Assembly (NCBI RefSeq): GCF_900187445.1
Contig: NZ_FYEB01000021.1
Span: 24,480-88,479, forward strand
Direction of reading: 5' to 3'
Length of the DNA stretch: 64,000 nucleotides
Source of the DNA: Pseudomonas sp. Irchel s3b2
Lineage (GTDB): Bacteria; Pseudomonadota; Gammaproteobacteria; Pseudomonadales; Pseudomonadaceae
Below, in pieces: positions 35,525 to 44,537 of this stretch. The notes under the pieces were generated by a model. The model did no database searches. It was not told the origin of the DNA and worked only from the letters and a program-made list of their open reading frames with translations. A program made the translations under genes and the position numbers. Position 1 is the first letter of the stretch. Every line of letters starts with the position of its first letter.

Positions 35525-36544
35525 TCACCGGTACAGCACTTTCTCCGCCAACTCATCCGCCACCCGGGCCGGGGAACGCTTTTCTGCCTGGGCATGGGCA
35601 AAGACTTCGGTCAGCCGTGAACTGATTTTCGACAGGTGCGCGGTGATGGTCGTCAACTCTTCCCCGCGGTGTTTGAGCGACACGTAGATCAGCCCGCCCG
35701 CATTGATCACGTAATCGGGCGCATACAAAATGCCCCGGCGCTCCAGCTGATCGGCGATTTCCAGATGGATCAGTTGGTTGTTTGCCGAACCGGCGACCGC
35801 CGCGCAGCGCAGTTGCGACACGCTGTTGGTGTTAAGCACACCGCCCAGGCCGCAGGGCGCGAGTATGTCGCACGGTGTGCTGAGCAGCGCATCGTTGGCG
35901 ATCGGATGAGCGCCCAACTGTTCCATGGCCAACTGCACCTTGCCATGATCTATGTCGCTGACCAGCAGTTCCGCACCGGCCGCGTGTAACTGTTCGGCCA
36001 AGGCATAACCGACATTGCCCAAGCCTTGAATGGCTATGCGCAGTCCTTCGAGATTATCGCTGCCCAAACGGGCCATGGCAGTGCTGCGAATACCGGCGAA
36101 TACGCCCATGGCCGCGTGAGGTGCAGGGTCGCCCGCGGCGGTGGTGCTGGTGACGAATTGGGTCTGTTGAGCGATGCAATCCATGTCCGCCACTGAGGTG
36201 CCGGCGTCGATGGCGGTGATATAGCGACCGTCGAGTTCGTTGATGCAGCGCCCGAAGGCTTCAAATAGCGCGGCGCGGTTTTCCACATGGGCCGGGCGAA
36301 CTATCACCGCAACACCACCGCCCTGCGCCAGGCCGGCCAGGGCCGCCTTGTAACTCATGCCTTGGGCAAGGCGCACGGCATCCTCGATCGCGGCTTCATC
36401 GCTGGGGTAGGCAAGGTAACGACACCCGCCCAGGGCAGGTCCCAGACGGCTGTTGTGGATGGCAATCACCGCCTTCAACCCGGTGACCGGATCGACGCTC
36501 AGGTGCAGCGATTCAAGGCGAGTGCTTTGCATGAGAGCGAACAT
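35525..36544 (-). CDS. Leu/Phe/Val dehydrogenase-like protein lacking the catalytic lysine
   Basis: Member of the Glu/Leu/Phe/Val dehydrogenase superfamily (339 residues), normally deaminating branched-chain amino acids to 2-oxoacids with NAD. The fold marks are clear: GGCRYLAYPSDEAAIEDAVR, GMSYKAALAGL with K66, YITAIDAGTSVADMD, and the Rossmann motif IQGLGNVGYALAEQL. However the GGGK segment that carries the second, catalytic lysine in leucine dehydrogenase reads AQGGGVAVI, with V78 (codon GTT, 36311-36313). It may be inactive, altered or regulatory. The start at 36544 has GGGAG upstream. First gene of the operon with E1/E2. Confidence 0.85.
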   Translation of the reverse strand: MFALMQSTRLESLHLSVDPVTGLKAVIAIHNSRLGPALGGCRYLAYPSDEAAIEDAVRLAQGMSYKAALAGLAQGGGVAVIVRPAHVENRAALFEAFGRCINELDGRYITAIDAGTSVADMDCIAQQTQFVTSTTAAGDPAPHAAMGVFAGIRSTAMARLGSDNLEGLRIAIQGLGNVGYALAEQLHAAGAELLVSDIDHGKVQLAMEQLGAHPIANDALLSTPCDILAPCGLGGVLNTNSVSQLRCAAVAGSANNQLIHLEIADQLERRGILYAPDYVINAGGLIYVSLKHRGEELTTITAHLSKISSRLTEVFAHAQAEKRSPARVADELAEKVLYR

Positions 36545-36728
36545 CGTAGGGCTCCCGTAATCACTTCTTGTAGTCGCCAGTATAGGCTTGCGCACAAAAA
36601 TTGCAGAAGCGCACCGGAATAAGCGGCGCCGCTTTGAACGCTTTCGGACATAACCTGTTACGACCTATGTGCAGCACTGGACGAAAGCCTGTGACGGGGC
36701 TAAAACGAGGCATTCTCCGGAGATTTTG

Positions 36729-37532
36729 ATGACCCCGCGCCAACGTTTTTTCGACTGTCTGCAACGATCACCGCCCGCGCTGTTCGAGGCGGCGCTGTGG
36801 ATTGCTGTCGAACACGATAAAGAGCTGGATCCCGAGACGGTACTGGCGGACTTCAAGGACCTGCAACAGCGGGTCAGCTACGGGTTGCCCATGCTGCCGG
36901 TGAGTGAGTTGGCCCAACCGTTGTTGCGGCGAATGAATGACCTAGGGTTCGCTCAGGACGACTTCACGCCCTTGCGTCCGCAAGTGGCGTTGCTCCATAA
37001 AGTGCTGGAACGTCGGCGAGGCCAGCCGTTGGCACTGGGCCTGATTGCACTGGAACTGGCCAGAAGGCTGGAGATTCCCATGGTCGGCGTCAACTTTCCC
37101 GGGCATTTCCTGCTGCGAGTGCAAGGTGCCGATCATCTGCTCGACCCCTGCGGCGGGCGACGGTTGTACCCCAATGATTGCCGTGAACTGCTGCAACGCC
37201 AGTACGGCCCGAACATGAAGCTCAGCGCCGAGCATTTGCAGACCGCCGAACCGGTGCAGATGCTGCAACGGTTGTCACGCAACCTGCGCCAGTTGTACCT
37301 CACGAACGATGACTACATCGACGCCCTGATCGACGCCGAACGTGTGCTTGAATTGGGCAACGCCAGCGCCTCCGACTATCTGGCCCGGGCCAGCCTCTAT
37401 CAACGACTGGACTGCCCGAATGCCGAGCGTTTTGACCTGGAGCATGCGCTGCTGCTCTGTGACGATCCGATCCAGCGGATTCGCCTGACTGAACGGCTGG
37501 GGCATTTGCCGCCCAATGCCATCGTCCATTAA
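36729..37532 (+). CDS. SirB1-family transglutaminase-like/TPR protein
   Basis: 267 residues. The N-terminal transglutaminase-like segment has LLHKVLERRRGQPLALGLIALELARRLEIPMVGVNFPGHFLLRV, cut here as separate motifs: LERRRGQPLALGLIAL and GVNFPGHFLLRV. A helical TPR-like C-terminus follows (LERLGNASASDYLARASLYQ region). This is the SirB1_N plus TPR arrangement seen in many proteobacteria. The Cys of true transglutaminases is not obvious, so catalytic activity is doubtful. The start at 36729 has GGAG upstream. Confidence 0.8.
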   Translation: MTPRQRFFDCLQRSPPALFEAALWIAVEHDKELDPETVLADFKDLQQRVSYGLPMLPVSELAQPLLRRMNDLGFAQDDFTPLRPQVALLHKVLERRRGQPLALGLIALELARRLEIPMVGVNFPGHFLLRVQGADHLLDPCGGRRLYPNDCRELLQRQYGPNMKLSAEHLQTAEPVQMLQRLSRNLRQLYLTNDDYIDALIDAERVLELGNASASDYLARASLYQRLDCPNAERFDLEHALLLCDDPIQRIRLTERLGHLPPNAIVH

Positions 37533-37550
37533 TCACCAATCACCGCCCGT

Positions 37551-37641
37551 TGTAGGAGCGAGGCTTGCCCACGAACCAGACGCCTCGGTCCACCAGGAAC
37601 ACCGCGTTATCGTTCTTCGCGGGCAAGCCTCGCTCCTACAG
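37551..37641. repeat. REP pair
   Basis: TGTAGGAGCGAGGCTTGCCC and CTTCGCGGGCAAGCCTCGCT with TCCTACAG form an inverted pair between two convergent genes. Confidence 0.85.
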
Positions 37642-37657
37642 GGATCAATGTAAGGCT

Positions 37658-38293
37658 TTACGGGGTATCCGGCTGGTTCGACGGATGGGCCAGGAAGAAG
37701 GCTGGGTGTGTCGCCGCCAGCGCTGCCACTCGACGAATTCGCGGGTAGGCGTCCAGTGGAATATTGAAGCGCTCGGCCGCATACAACTGCGGAATCAAAT
37801 AGACGTCCGCCAGCCCCGGTTGATCGCCAAAGCAATAACCGGTGTCACCGACCAATTGCTCTACCGTCGCCAGCCCCTGGCTGATCCAGTGACCGATCCA
37901 CTCAACCACCTGTGGTTCATCGTGCCCCAGCTGCCGAAGCTTGTTGAGTACGCTGACGTTGTGCAGCGGGTGAACATCGCAACCAATCACTGCCGCAACG
38001 CCACGCTCATGGGCGCGGGCGGCGAGGTCTTTGGACAGCAACGGCACCTGTGGATAACGTTCCTCCAGGTACTCGATAATCGCCGGTGACTGGATCAGCA
38101 ACTCGCCTTCATCGGTGCGCAAGGCGGGCACCCGGCCTTGCGGGTTGATGCCCAGGTATGTCGGCTGCCGATGTTCGCCACCTTGCGGCGCGATCAGGTT
38201 GATTGGCAACGCCTGGTAATCCAGCCCCTTCAACGCCAGCGCAATACGCACCCGGTAAGACGAGGTCGAACGGTAGTAGGTATAGAGTTCCAT
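37658..38293 (-). CDS. maiA: Maleylacetoacetate isomerase (zeta-class GST)
   Basis: Glutathione-dependent isomerase turning maleylacetoacetate into fumarylacetoacetate in tyrosine/phenylalanine catabolism. The zeta GST signature is at the start, YYRSTSSYRVRIALALKG, with INPQGRVPAL and ESPAI-like QSPAIIEYLEERYP in the thioredoxin half. 211 residues. It is the third gene of the hmgA-fahA-maiA operon, 12 bases after fahA. Confidence 0.95.
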   Translation of the reverse strand: MELYTYYRSTSSYRVRIALALKGLDYQALPINLIAPQGGEHRQPTYLGINPQGRVPALRTDEGELLIQSPAIIEYLEERYPQVPLLSKDLAARAHERGVAAVIGCDVHPLHNVSVLNKLRQLGHDEPQVVEWIGHWISQGLATVEQLVGDTGYCFGDQPGLADVYLIPQLYAAERFNIPLDAYPRIRRVAALAATHPAFFLAHPSNQPDTP

Positions 38294-38305
38294 GACCCGA
38301 TCCTC

Positions 38306-39610
38306 TTAGCGCGCTGGCAACACTTTGCCGCGGCATTCGCCAAAACCGATGGAAGCAAAACCATCGCGGCTGCAACGCGCGCGCAGAATGATTTCATCGC
38401 CGTCCTCAAGGAATTTACGCACCTCGCCCGACGCCAGTTCAATCGGCTTTTTACCGCCCTCAGTGATTTCCAGCAGGCTGCCGAACTGGCCGTTTTCAGG
38501 ACCAGACAGCGTGCCCGAACCGAACAAATCACCGGCCTGCAACTGGCAACCGTTGACGCTGTGGTGCGCAACCAGTTGTGCAACGGTCCAGTACATGTGT
38601 TGGGTATTGCTGAGGGTCAGGCGATGGGCTGGCAGATTTTGCTCGCGCATCGACTCGGTCAGCAGCAGCACCTCGAGTTCGATGTCGAAGGCACCGCCGG
38701 CCTGATCACGTTTATCGAACAGGTACGGCAACGGCTGCGGATCACCTTCCGGGCGCGCAGGCTGGGCACGACGGAACGGCTCCAGCGCTTCGGCCGTCAC
38801 CACCCACGGCGAAATGCTGGTGATGAAACTCTTGGACAGGAACGGCCCCAGCGGTTGGTATTCCCAAGCCTGGATATCCCGCGCCGACCAGTCGTTGAGC
38901 AGGCAGAAACCGGCGATGTGGTCGGCGGCGTCACCGATGGCGATGGCGTCGCCCAACGCATTGCCCTGACCGATCCAGATACCCAGTTCCAGTTCGTAGT
39001 CCAGACGTGCGCAGGGACCGAAAACCGGCTCTGTCTGGCCGGCCGGCAGGGTCTGGCCTTTCGGACGGCGAACGTCGGTGCCGGACGGACGAATGGTCGA
39101 GGCGCGGCCGTGGTAACCGATTGGCACGTACTTGTAGTTCGGCAGCAATGGGTTATCCGGGCGGAACAGCTTGCCGACATTCTGCGCATGCTCGATGCCG
39201 ACATAGAAGTCGGTGTAATCGTTGATCTTCGCCGGCAGGTGCATTTGGCAATCCGCCGCCAGGGGCAGCAGTTTTGCGCCTTGAGCCTCGATCTTGCCAC
39301 GCAGGGTGCTGCCTTCGGCAAACAGTTCCAGCAGACGTTCGCGCAGGGCAACACGGGCGTCGCGGCCCAGTTCGAAGAACGCGTTCAACTGGCCGCCACG
39401 GGTGGCTTCAACTGCGCTCTTCGCACGGCCATCGAACAGCCCTGCGTCCAATGCTGCTTCCAGATCAAAGATCTGGTCGCCGATCGCCACGCCGCTACGG
39501 GGTGCGGTGCCCTTCACGCTGAACACGCCCAACGGCAGGTTTTGCAGCGGAAAATCCTCGTGGCCGTTGGCGGAGGCAACCCAGCTACGAATGATGGAAG
39601 TCTGAGTCAT
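38306..39610 (-). CDS. fahA: Fumarylacetoacetase
   Basis: Hydrolyses fumarylacetoacetate to fumarate and acetoacetate. An N-terminal SH3-like domain (about 1-118, including FPLQNLPLGVFS) precedes the FAH domain with DFYVGIEHAQNVG, GYHGRASTIRPSGTD, LDYELELGIWIG and FCLLNDWSARDIQAWEY. 434 residues is the full family length. It lies three bases after hmgA in the operon. Confidence 0.96.
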   Translation of the reverse strand: MTQTSIIRSWVASANGHEDFPLQNLPLGVFSVKGTAPRSGVAIGDQIFDLEAALDAGLFDGRAKSAVEATRGGQLNAFFELGRDARVALRERLLELFAEGSTLRGKIEAQGAKLLPLAADCQMHLPAKINDYTDFYVGIEHAQNVGKLFRPDNPLLPNYKYVPIGYHGRASTIRPSGTDVRRPKGQTLPAGQTEPVFGPCARLDYELELGIWIGQGNALGDAIAIGDAADHIAGFCLLNDWSARDIQAWEYQPLGPFLSKSFITSISPWVVTAEALEPFRRAQPARPEGDPQPLPYLFDKRDQAGGAFDIELEVLLLTESMREQNLPAHRLTLSNTQHMYWTVAQLVAHHSVNGCQLQAGDLFGSGTLSGPENGQFGSLLEITEGGKKPIELASGEVRKFLEDGDEIILRARCSRDGFASIGFGECRGKVLPAR

Positions 39611-39613
39611 GGG

Positions 39614-40918
39614 TTATCTCCGGGTCGGGTCGAAAGTGGCGGGCAGCGTGGCCCAGCAGGCGTCGTAATTGTTTTGCAGTTGCTGGCAATCCAGGGCGAA
39701 TCGGCTCGGGCGTAACACTTGGCTGGTCTCGAACATGAAGGCCATGGTGTTATCGATTTTAGCCGGCGCCAGTTCAGCGTTGATCGCCTTGGTGCAGGTC
39801 TCGCCGTCGGGGCCGTGGGCACTCATGCAGCTGTGCAACGAGGCGCCGCCGGGTATGAAACCTTCGGCCTTGGCATCGTATTCGCCCTGGATCAGGCCCA
39901 TGTATTCATTCATCAGGTTGCGGTGGAACCACGGTGGACGGAACGTTTTCTCGGCGACCATCCAGCGTGGCGGAAAGATCACGAAGTCGAGGTTGGCCAG
40001 ACCATGCACGCTGGTCGGCGAGGTCAGGACGGTAAAAATCGACGGATCCGGGTGATCGAAACTGACGGTGCCGATGGTGTTGAAGCGACGCAGGTCATAT
40101 TTGTACGGCACGTTATTGCCGTGCCAGGCGACCACGTTCAGCGGCGAATGGTCGAGTTCACAACCCCACAACTGACCGAGGAATTTCTGCACCAGGGTGG
40201 TCGGTTGCTTGAGGTTTTCGTAATGGGCCACCGGCGTCAGGAAGTCTCGCGGGTTAGCCAGACCGTTGCTGCCAATCGGCCCCAGATCCGGCAAGCGCAG
40301 GGGGGCGCCATGGTTTTCCGCGATGTAGCCGCGGGCTTGCGGGTCGAGCAGTTCGACACGGAATTTAAGCCCGCGCGGCAGCACGACGATTTCCAGCGGT
40401 TCCAGCTCCAGCACGCCCAATTCGGTGGCGATGCGCAAGCGGCCCAGTTCCGGCACCAGCAACAGTTCGCCGTCGGCGTTGAAGAACACCCGCTCCATGG
40501 AACGGTTGGCGCGGTAGTTATAAATGCTGATCCCGGCCGGTTTTTCCGCGTTCGAATTGGCGGCCATGCTCACCAGTCCGTCGATGAAATCGGTGGGCTC
40601 GGTCGGCATGTCCAAAGGGTTCCAGCGCAGGCGATTGGGGGTTACTTCACCCAATGGGCCGCCGGCCAGTTGCTGCTCCAGTTTGACGAATGCCGGGTGA
40701 TTGGCCGACGGCTGAATGCGGTACATCCAGGTCCGCCGTGCTTCGCTGCGAGCCATGGTAAAGGCCGTTCCGGAGAACAGTTCGGTGTACAGGCCGTATG
40801 GGGCTTTTTGTGGGGAGTTCTGGCCGACGGGCAGTGCGCCGGGCAACGCTTCACTGCTGAATTCGTTGCCAAAGCCTGACTGATAAGCCAGCGCTGGCGC
40901 CGTTGAATCGAGGTTCAT
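39614..40918 (-). CDS. hmgA: Homogentisate 1,2-dioxygenase
   Basis: Fe(II) enzyme that opens the homogentisate ring; its loss gives brown pyomelanin in pseudomonads. Full length (434 residues), with YQSGFGNEFSSEALPGALP at the start and the metal-ligand region PPRWMVAEKTFRPPWFHRN, NEYMGLIQGEYDAK and SLHSCMSAHGPD. First gene of the operon; the divergent hmgR gene and tandem operator-like palindromes lie upstream. Confidence 0.97.
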   Translation of the reverse strand: MNLDSTAPALAYQSGFGNEFSSEALPGALPVGQNSPQKAPYGLYTELFSGTAFTMARSEARRTWMYRIQPSANHPAFVKLEQQLAGGPLGEVTPNRLRWNPLDMPTEPTDFIDGLVSMAANSNAEKPAGISIYNYRANRSMERVFFNADGELLLVPELGRLRIATELGVLELEPLEIVVLPRGLKFRVELLDPQARGYIAENHGAPLRLPDLGPIGSNGLANPRDFLTPVAHYENLKQPTTLVQKFLGQLWGCELDHSPLNVVAWHGNNVPYKYDLRRFNTIGTVSFDHPDPSIFTVLTSPTSVHGLANLDFVIFPPRWMVAEKTFRPPWFHRNLMNEYMGLIQGEYDAKAEGFIPGGASLHSCMSAHGPDGETCTKAINAELAPAKIDNTMAFMFETSQVLRPSRFALDCQQLQNNYDACWATLPATFDPTRR

Positions 40919-40994
40919 GGAGCCTCCTGAACGGGAGTAGGCAATGGCCTGTCACTCTGCTGAAGAGGTCTTGGCACGCCTGGGTTATTTTTAT

Positions 40995-41029
40995 CGTAAT
41001 TCAATTACGCATAACGTAATTTGATTGGT
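40995..41029. promoter_or_regulatory. Tandem operator-like palindromes in the hmgA/hmgR gap
   Basis: CGTAATTCAATTACG (40995-41009) is a perfect inverted repeat, and CGTAATTTGATTGGT (41015-41029) is a second, degenerate copy 20 bases on. Both lie between the divergent hmgA and hmgR genes, the expected place for binding by the IclR-type regulator. The assignment to HmgR is inference from position and symmetry. Confidence 0.6.
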
Positions 41030-41082
41030 ATTGACCGTCAAGCTATAAAGACGCCCATTCGTCCCGGGATCACATCGCCTCC

Positions 41083-41871
41083 ATGACCAGCGAAAGCAAC
41101 GGTAAACAGAAAGTCCGCTCAGCCGAGGTCGGCACCGACATCCTCAAGGCGCTTGCCGAGCTGTCGCCGTCGACCTCGTTGTCGCGCCTGGCCGAACACG
41201 TGCAGATGCCGGCGAGCAAGGTTCATCGCTATCTACAGGCGCTGATCGCCAGCGGTTTTGCCGAGCAGAACACCGCCACCAACCACTATGGCCTCGGCCG
41301 CGAAGCGCTTCGGGTCGGTCTGGCTGCCCTGAACAGTATGGACGTGCTGAAAGTCGCCGCCCTGCCCTTGGCCGAGTTGCGAGACGAGCTGAACGAAACG
41401 TGTTTTTTGGCGGTGTGGGGCAATCGGGGCGCGACAGTGGTGCACATCGAACCGGCAGTGCGCGCGGTGACGGTGGTCACGCAATTGGGCTCGGTTTTAC
41501 CTTTGCTCAGTTCATCGACGGGGCTGGTGTTCAGTGCCTATTTGCCACACCGGGAAACGGATGAATTGCGCGAGCAGGAAATCGCCGTCGATGCCCATCC
41601 GCTGGCGGACGATAAGACTTATGCGAGCTTGTGCGGACAGATCCGCGAACGCGGCCTGCATCATGTTCACGGTTTGCTGATGCCAGGCGTGGATGCGTTG
41701 TCGGCCCCGGTGTTCAATGCGGTCGGACAGGTGGCGGCAGTGATGACCATTGTCGGCCCGACCTCGCTGTTTCACGCCGATGAAAACGGCCCGGCGGCGC
41801 AACGGCTATTGGCGGCGAGCCAGGCTGTAAGTTGGCGGATGGGCTATGAGCCCACCGCCGTTATCGGTTAA
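41083..41871 (+). CDS. hmgR: IclR-family regulator of homogentisate catabolism
   Basis: 262 residues. The N-terminal winged HTH (about 10-70: AEVGTDILKALAELSPSTSL, LAEHVQMPASKVHRYLQAL) is followed by an IclR effector domain (about 85-255: ETCFLAVWGNRGATVVHIEP, GLLMPGVDALSAPVFN). In P. putida HmgR represses hmgABC and is released by homogentisate; the same divergent arrangement is seen here. Confidence 0.88.
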   Translation: MTSESNGKQKVRSAEVGTDILKALAELSPSTSLSRLAEHVQMPASKVHRYLQALIASGFAEQNTATNHYGLGREALRVGLAALNSMDVLKVAALPLAELRDELNETCFLAVWGNRGATVVHIEPAVRAVTVVTQLGSVLPLLSSSTGLVFSAYLPHRETDELREQEIAVDAHPLADDKTYASLCGQIRERGLHHVHGLLMPGVDALSAPVFNAVGQVAAVMTIVGPTSLFHADENGPAAQRLLAASQAVSWRMGYEPTAVIG

Positions 41872-41897
41872 ATCGTTCGGCGCTGAATGCCTGGTGT

Positions 41898-44372
41898 TTA
41901 CTCCAGCAGCGTCTGCTCACTGGACTCGGACTCCTCAAGTGCCTCCTTCATCAATGCCGTTATCACCGCCAGATCCGCCGATTTTCCGCTGCACGCAGAG
42001 ACAACGCTCAAACAGGTATTCACATCGCCTAACTGCTTGCCAATTGCCTTCTGCACGGGCGAGAACCCCAACTTGCCGATGCGCATCGTGGCCAGCTCCA
42101 GCATGCAATCCAGGTAGCTTGCGAACAGCGCCTTATAATCACCCTCGTGATAAGCCTTGGCCCCATCGAACACCCCCTTTGCAATCACGACAGCGCTCAG
42201 TCCAAAACCGATCGGCGGGAACACGCAGCCTACAACGGTGACTGCCGCTACCGCAGCGTCGTAAACCAGTCTGCCCACAACCTCGACAAGGCTCGTGGTT
42301 TGAGCATCGACACCGTTAATGACCTGACCGATCATGTCGGCATAACAATGAGAAAAGTCACGCACGCGGCTATCAAATTGCAGTCGTGGCGGTTCGACAT
42401 CGGTACTGCTGCGCTGCACTTTTTCGATGTAAGCGCCAACCACCCGCTGGTCGGTAAACTTGGCGCGCTTGCAGTAATAGCTGCCCAAACCTTTCACTTT
42501 GACCGACCTGGCGAATTCGGCCAGCGGTCGAAACCATCGGTCATCCGGGGCATGAGGGGTATACAACAAGTCCTCGGCCACCCCGTTGTTCATCATCCGG
42601 AAAACATAAACGCCCTCGATTCTGCAGCCTTCCAGATGAAACATGTAGACGCCGTTGCGCTGGGGAGACTCAGGCTCTTCGTACTCCCACCGATCAGAGG
42701 ACTCCGGTTCGCGCAATCGGTCAATGGCCCCCTCGATGCCCCATTGTTGTTGCTTATCAAGTCTACTGCTGAAGAGTTCCGATAAGGCGGCGCGCTGCAT
42801 TTCATGCAGTTGCACGTTTACATGCACATCGCGTTTCAGCGCGAAACCAGGGGCGTTTTTATCCAGATAGTCCGTGGACAGCATGTCGATATATTTTTCT
42901 CCCGGACGCAAGGTCTTCGACCAGCCCACGATGTATTTCATCAATACGTCGGCCATCAACTGATCGGAGATCGCTGGATGACCGGGCAACAAACGCAGTT
43001 TTGGGTAAAGTCCGGGGTTGTGGATCGGCCCGCTCTCTTCCGTGATGTGACGCTCCTTGATGATGAGTTGAGACAAGGTCAATTCTTGCGAGCCGTCCAG
43101 TTCCACGACAATCAGATCGGGATTAACGATGACTGTTTCACCGTTTTCCGCCAGCACATCTTCTGCTCTCTTTTTAATAAGGTTGTACGCAAACTTCTCG
43201 TAACTGATCAGCGCCGTCTCGCGGGTGGCAAGCCGGGTCAACGCTTTAAGTTCGGTGTTCAACCGGGCGAAATATTTCTGCTTATAGGACGAGGCCGAGC
43301 GATAACCGGCGGGGATGACCGCCTCCACTTCCCCTCGCAGCCAATCGACATTGAGCAAAACAGCCTGGCGTAACGCACCGGGACCGAATGTTGGCCAAAG
43401 GTCGCGCTGAATACCGCGCCACTGGCTCGGCAGCTGCTGTATCAGCCTCATATACGCATCGAGTCGGTGTCGATCACTGACGTGAGACTGCTGGAGCAGG
43501 TAACTGCGTCCTTCGGGTAGACGCGTCAGGTCGGCCACATGGAAGTCCAGCTGCCTGATGCTGATGAACTCGTACCAGACCTGGCCCCCGGGAGTCTCCG
43601 GCGAATAGAGAACGCAAGGACCGTCTTCACCTTGGGGCCCGCAATAAACAATCACCCCTCGCAAGGCAACGTCTGAACCGACGAGCGTCAGGCTGCCCAA
43701 AGAATGGTTTTCGGCTCCTTGAATGGCCCGGTCGACGATATCAAGGCCCTCGTCGCTGATATGCCCCTGCAATTTCGCGCTGAACGAACTCAGATCCGTG
43801 CGACTGTCCAGCATGGCCTGCAGAGCACGCAAAACCGTTTCATCGCGGTATTTTTCTTCAAACTTCTCGGCATAAAACGAACGCATACTCGCGTCGCCCA
43901 TCACATCCAGAAGATCTTGCTCGGTAAAACCTGACGGCAACTCCTCACCTTCAAGGATGATCTCCAATGGAACAGTGGCCGCATCGTACAGACCATTGAT
44001 CAGGAACTCGGGAAGGGTCGGGCGATTGCGCTGAACCACCTTCTGCTGCCCCACGTAGAACGTATGGCGAACGTTGACGAAAATCCGCTCCGGGTCGATA
44101 AGTTCGTCGGTGAGCGTTCTGATTATCTCTTGGGCATAAAAATGTGCGAAAGCCTTGAGGGATTTGGTTTCTGCCAGCAACTCATCCAGTACCTGCTCGT
44201 TTTTTGCCAGGGATTGTTCTGTATCGAAGTAATACTGACGATCTTCTTCACTGGCACCTGCCAACCATTCCGGGATCGAATAAGGTTGTTCAGCCATTAC
44301 CCGTTTCGATGGACGTAGCAGTTCATCCTGAACTTTTACATCCAACGCTTCTTTTAATACAGCGATACTCAT
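41898..44372 (-). CDS. DUF6543-like (dermonecrotic-toxin-like) large protein
   Basis: 824 residues with no signal peptide. Blocks such as MAEQPYSIPEWLAGASEEDR, YFDTEQSLAKNE, FAHFYAQEIIRTLTDEL, TLPEFLINGLYDAA and TRLPEGRSYLLQQSHVSDRH are of the type I associate with Pseudomonas DUF6543 / dermonecrotic toxin domain proteins. A hydrophobic stretch lies near the C-terminus (about 704-742, AVAAVTVVGCVFPPIGFGL). Relatives are often much longer, so this may be a short or C-terminally reduced form; no enzyme motif is visible. AAGGA precedes the ATG. The LAL regulator gene lies upstream on the same strand, 165 bases away. Confidence 0.6.
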   Translation of the reverse strand: MSIAVLKEALDVKVQDELLRPSKRVMAEQPYSIPEWLAGASEEDRQYYFDTEQSLAKNEQVLDELLAETKSLKAFAHFYAQEIIRTLTDELIDPERIFVNVRHTFYVGQQKVVQRNRPTLPEFLINGLYDAATVPLEIILEGEELPSGFTEQDLLDVMGDASMRSFYAEKFEEKYRDETVLRALQAMLDSRTDLSSFSAKLQGHISDEGLDIVDRAIQGAENHSLGSLTLVGSDVALRGVIVYCGPQGEDGPCVLYSPETPGGQVWYEFISIRQLDFHVADLTRLPEGRSYLLQQSHVSDRHRLDAYMRLIQQLPSQWRGIQRDLWPTFGPGALRQAVLLNVDWLRGEVEAVIPAGYRSASSYKQKYFARLNTELKALTRLATRETALISYEKFAYNLIKKRAEDVLAENGETVIVNPDLIVVELDGSQELTLSQLIIKERHITEESGPIHNPGLYPKLRLLPGHPAISDQLMADVLMKYIVGWSKTLRPGEKYIDMLSTDYLDKNAPGFALKRDVHVNVQLHEMQRAALSELFSSRLDKQQQWGIEGAIDRLREPESSDRWEYEEPESPQRNGVYMFHLEGCRIEGVYVFRMMNNGVAEDLLYTPHAPDDRWFRPLAEFARSVKVKGLGSYYCKRAKFTDQRVVGAYIEKVQRSSTDVEPPRLQFDSRVRDFSHCYADMIGQVINGVDAQTTSLVEVVGRLVYDAAVAAVTVVGCVFPPIGFGLSAVVIAKGVFDGAKAYHEGDYKALFASYLDCMLELATMRIGKLGFSPVQKAIGKQLGDVNTCLSVVSACSGKSADLAVITALMKEALEESESSEQTLLE

Positions 44373-44537
44373 GCGCTATTCCTTTTGGCATTTAATGAAG
44401 CAGCAGATTGCCGCCTGGTTACTCAACAACGCCAATGTAAAACAGCGAACACACAACACTCAAAGCAGATCTTCTTTCCAATCATGTACAACAAATAGCA
44501 ACACCGAAAGCTGAAGCCACACAATTAAAACCCAACA

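Noticed and set aside
40960..40990. Sigma-54 promoter at TTGGCACGCCTGGG near hmgR
   Set aside because: The -24 half resembles TGGCAC but the -12 TTGC element is missing at the required spacing.
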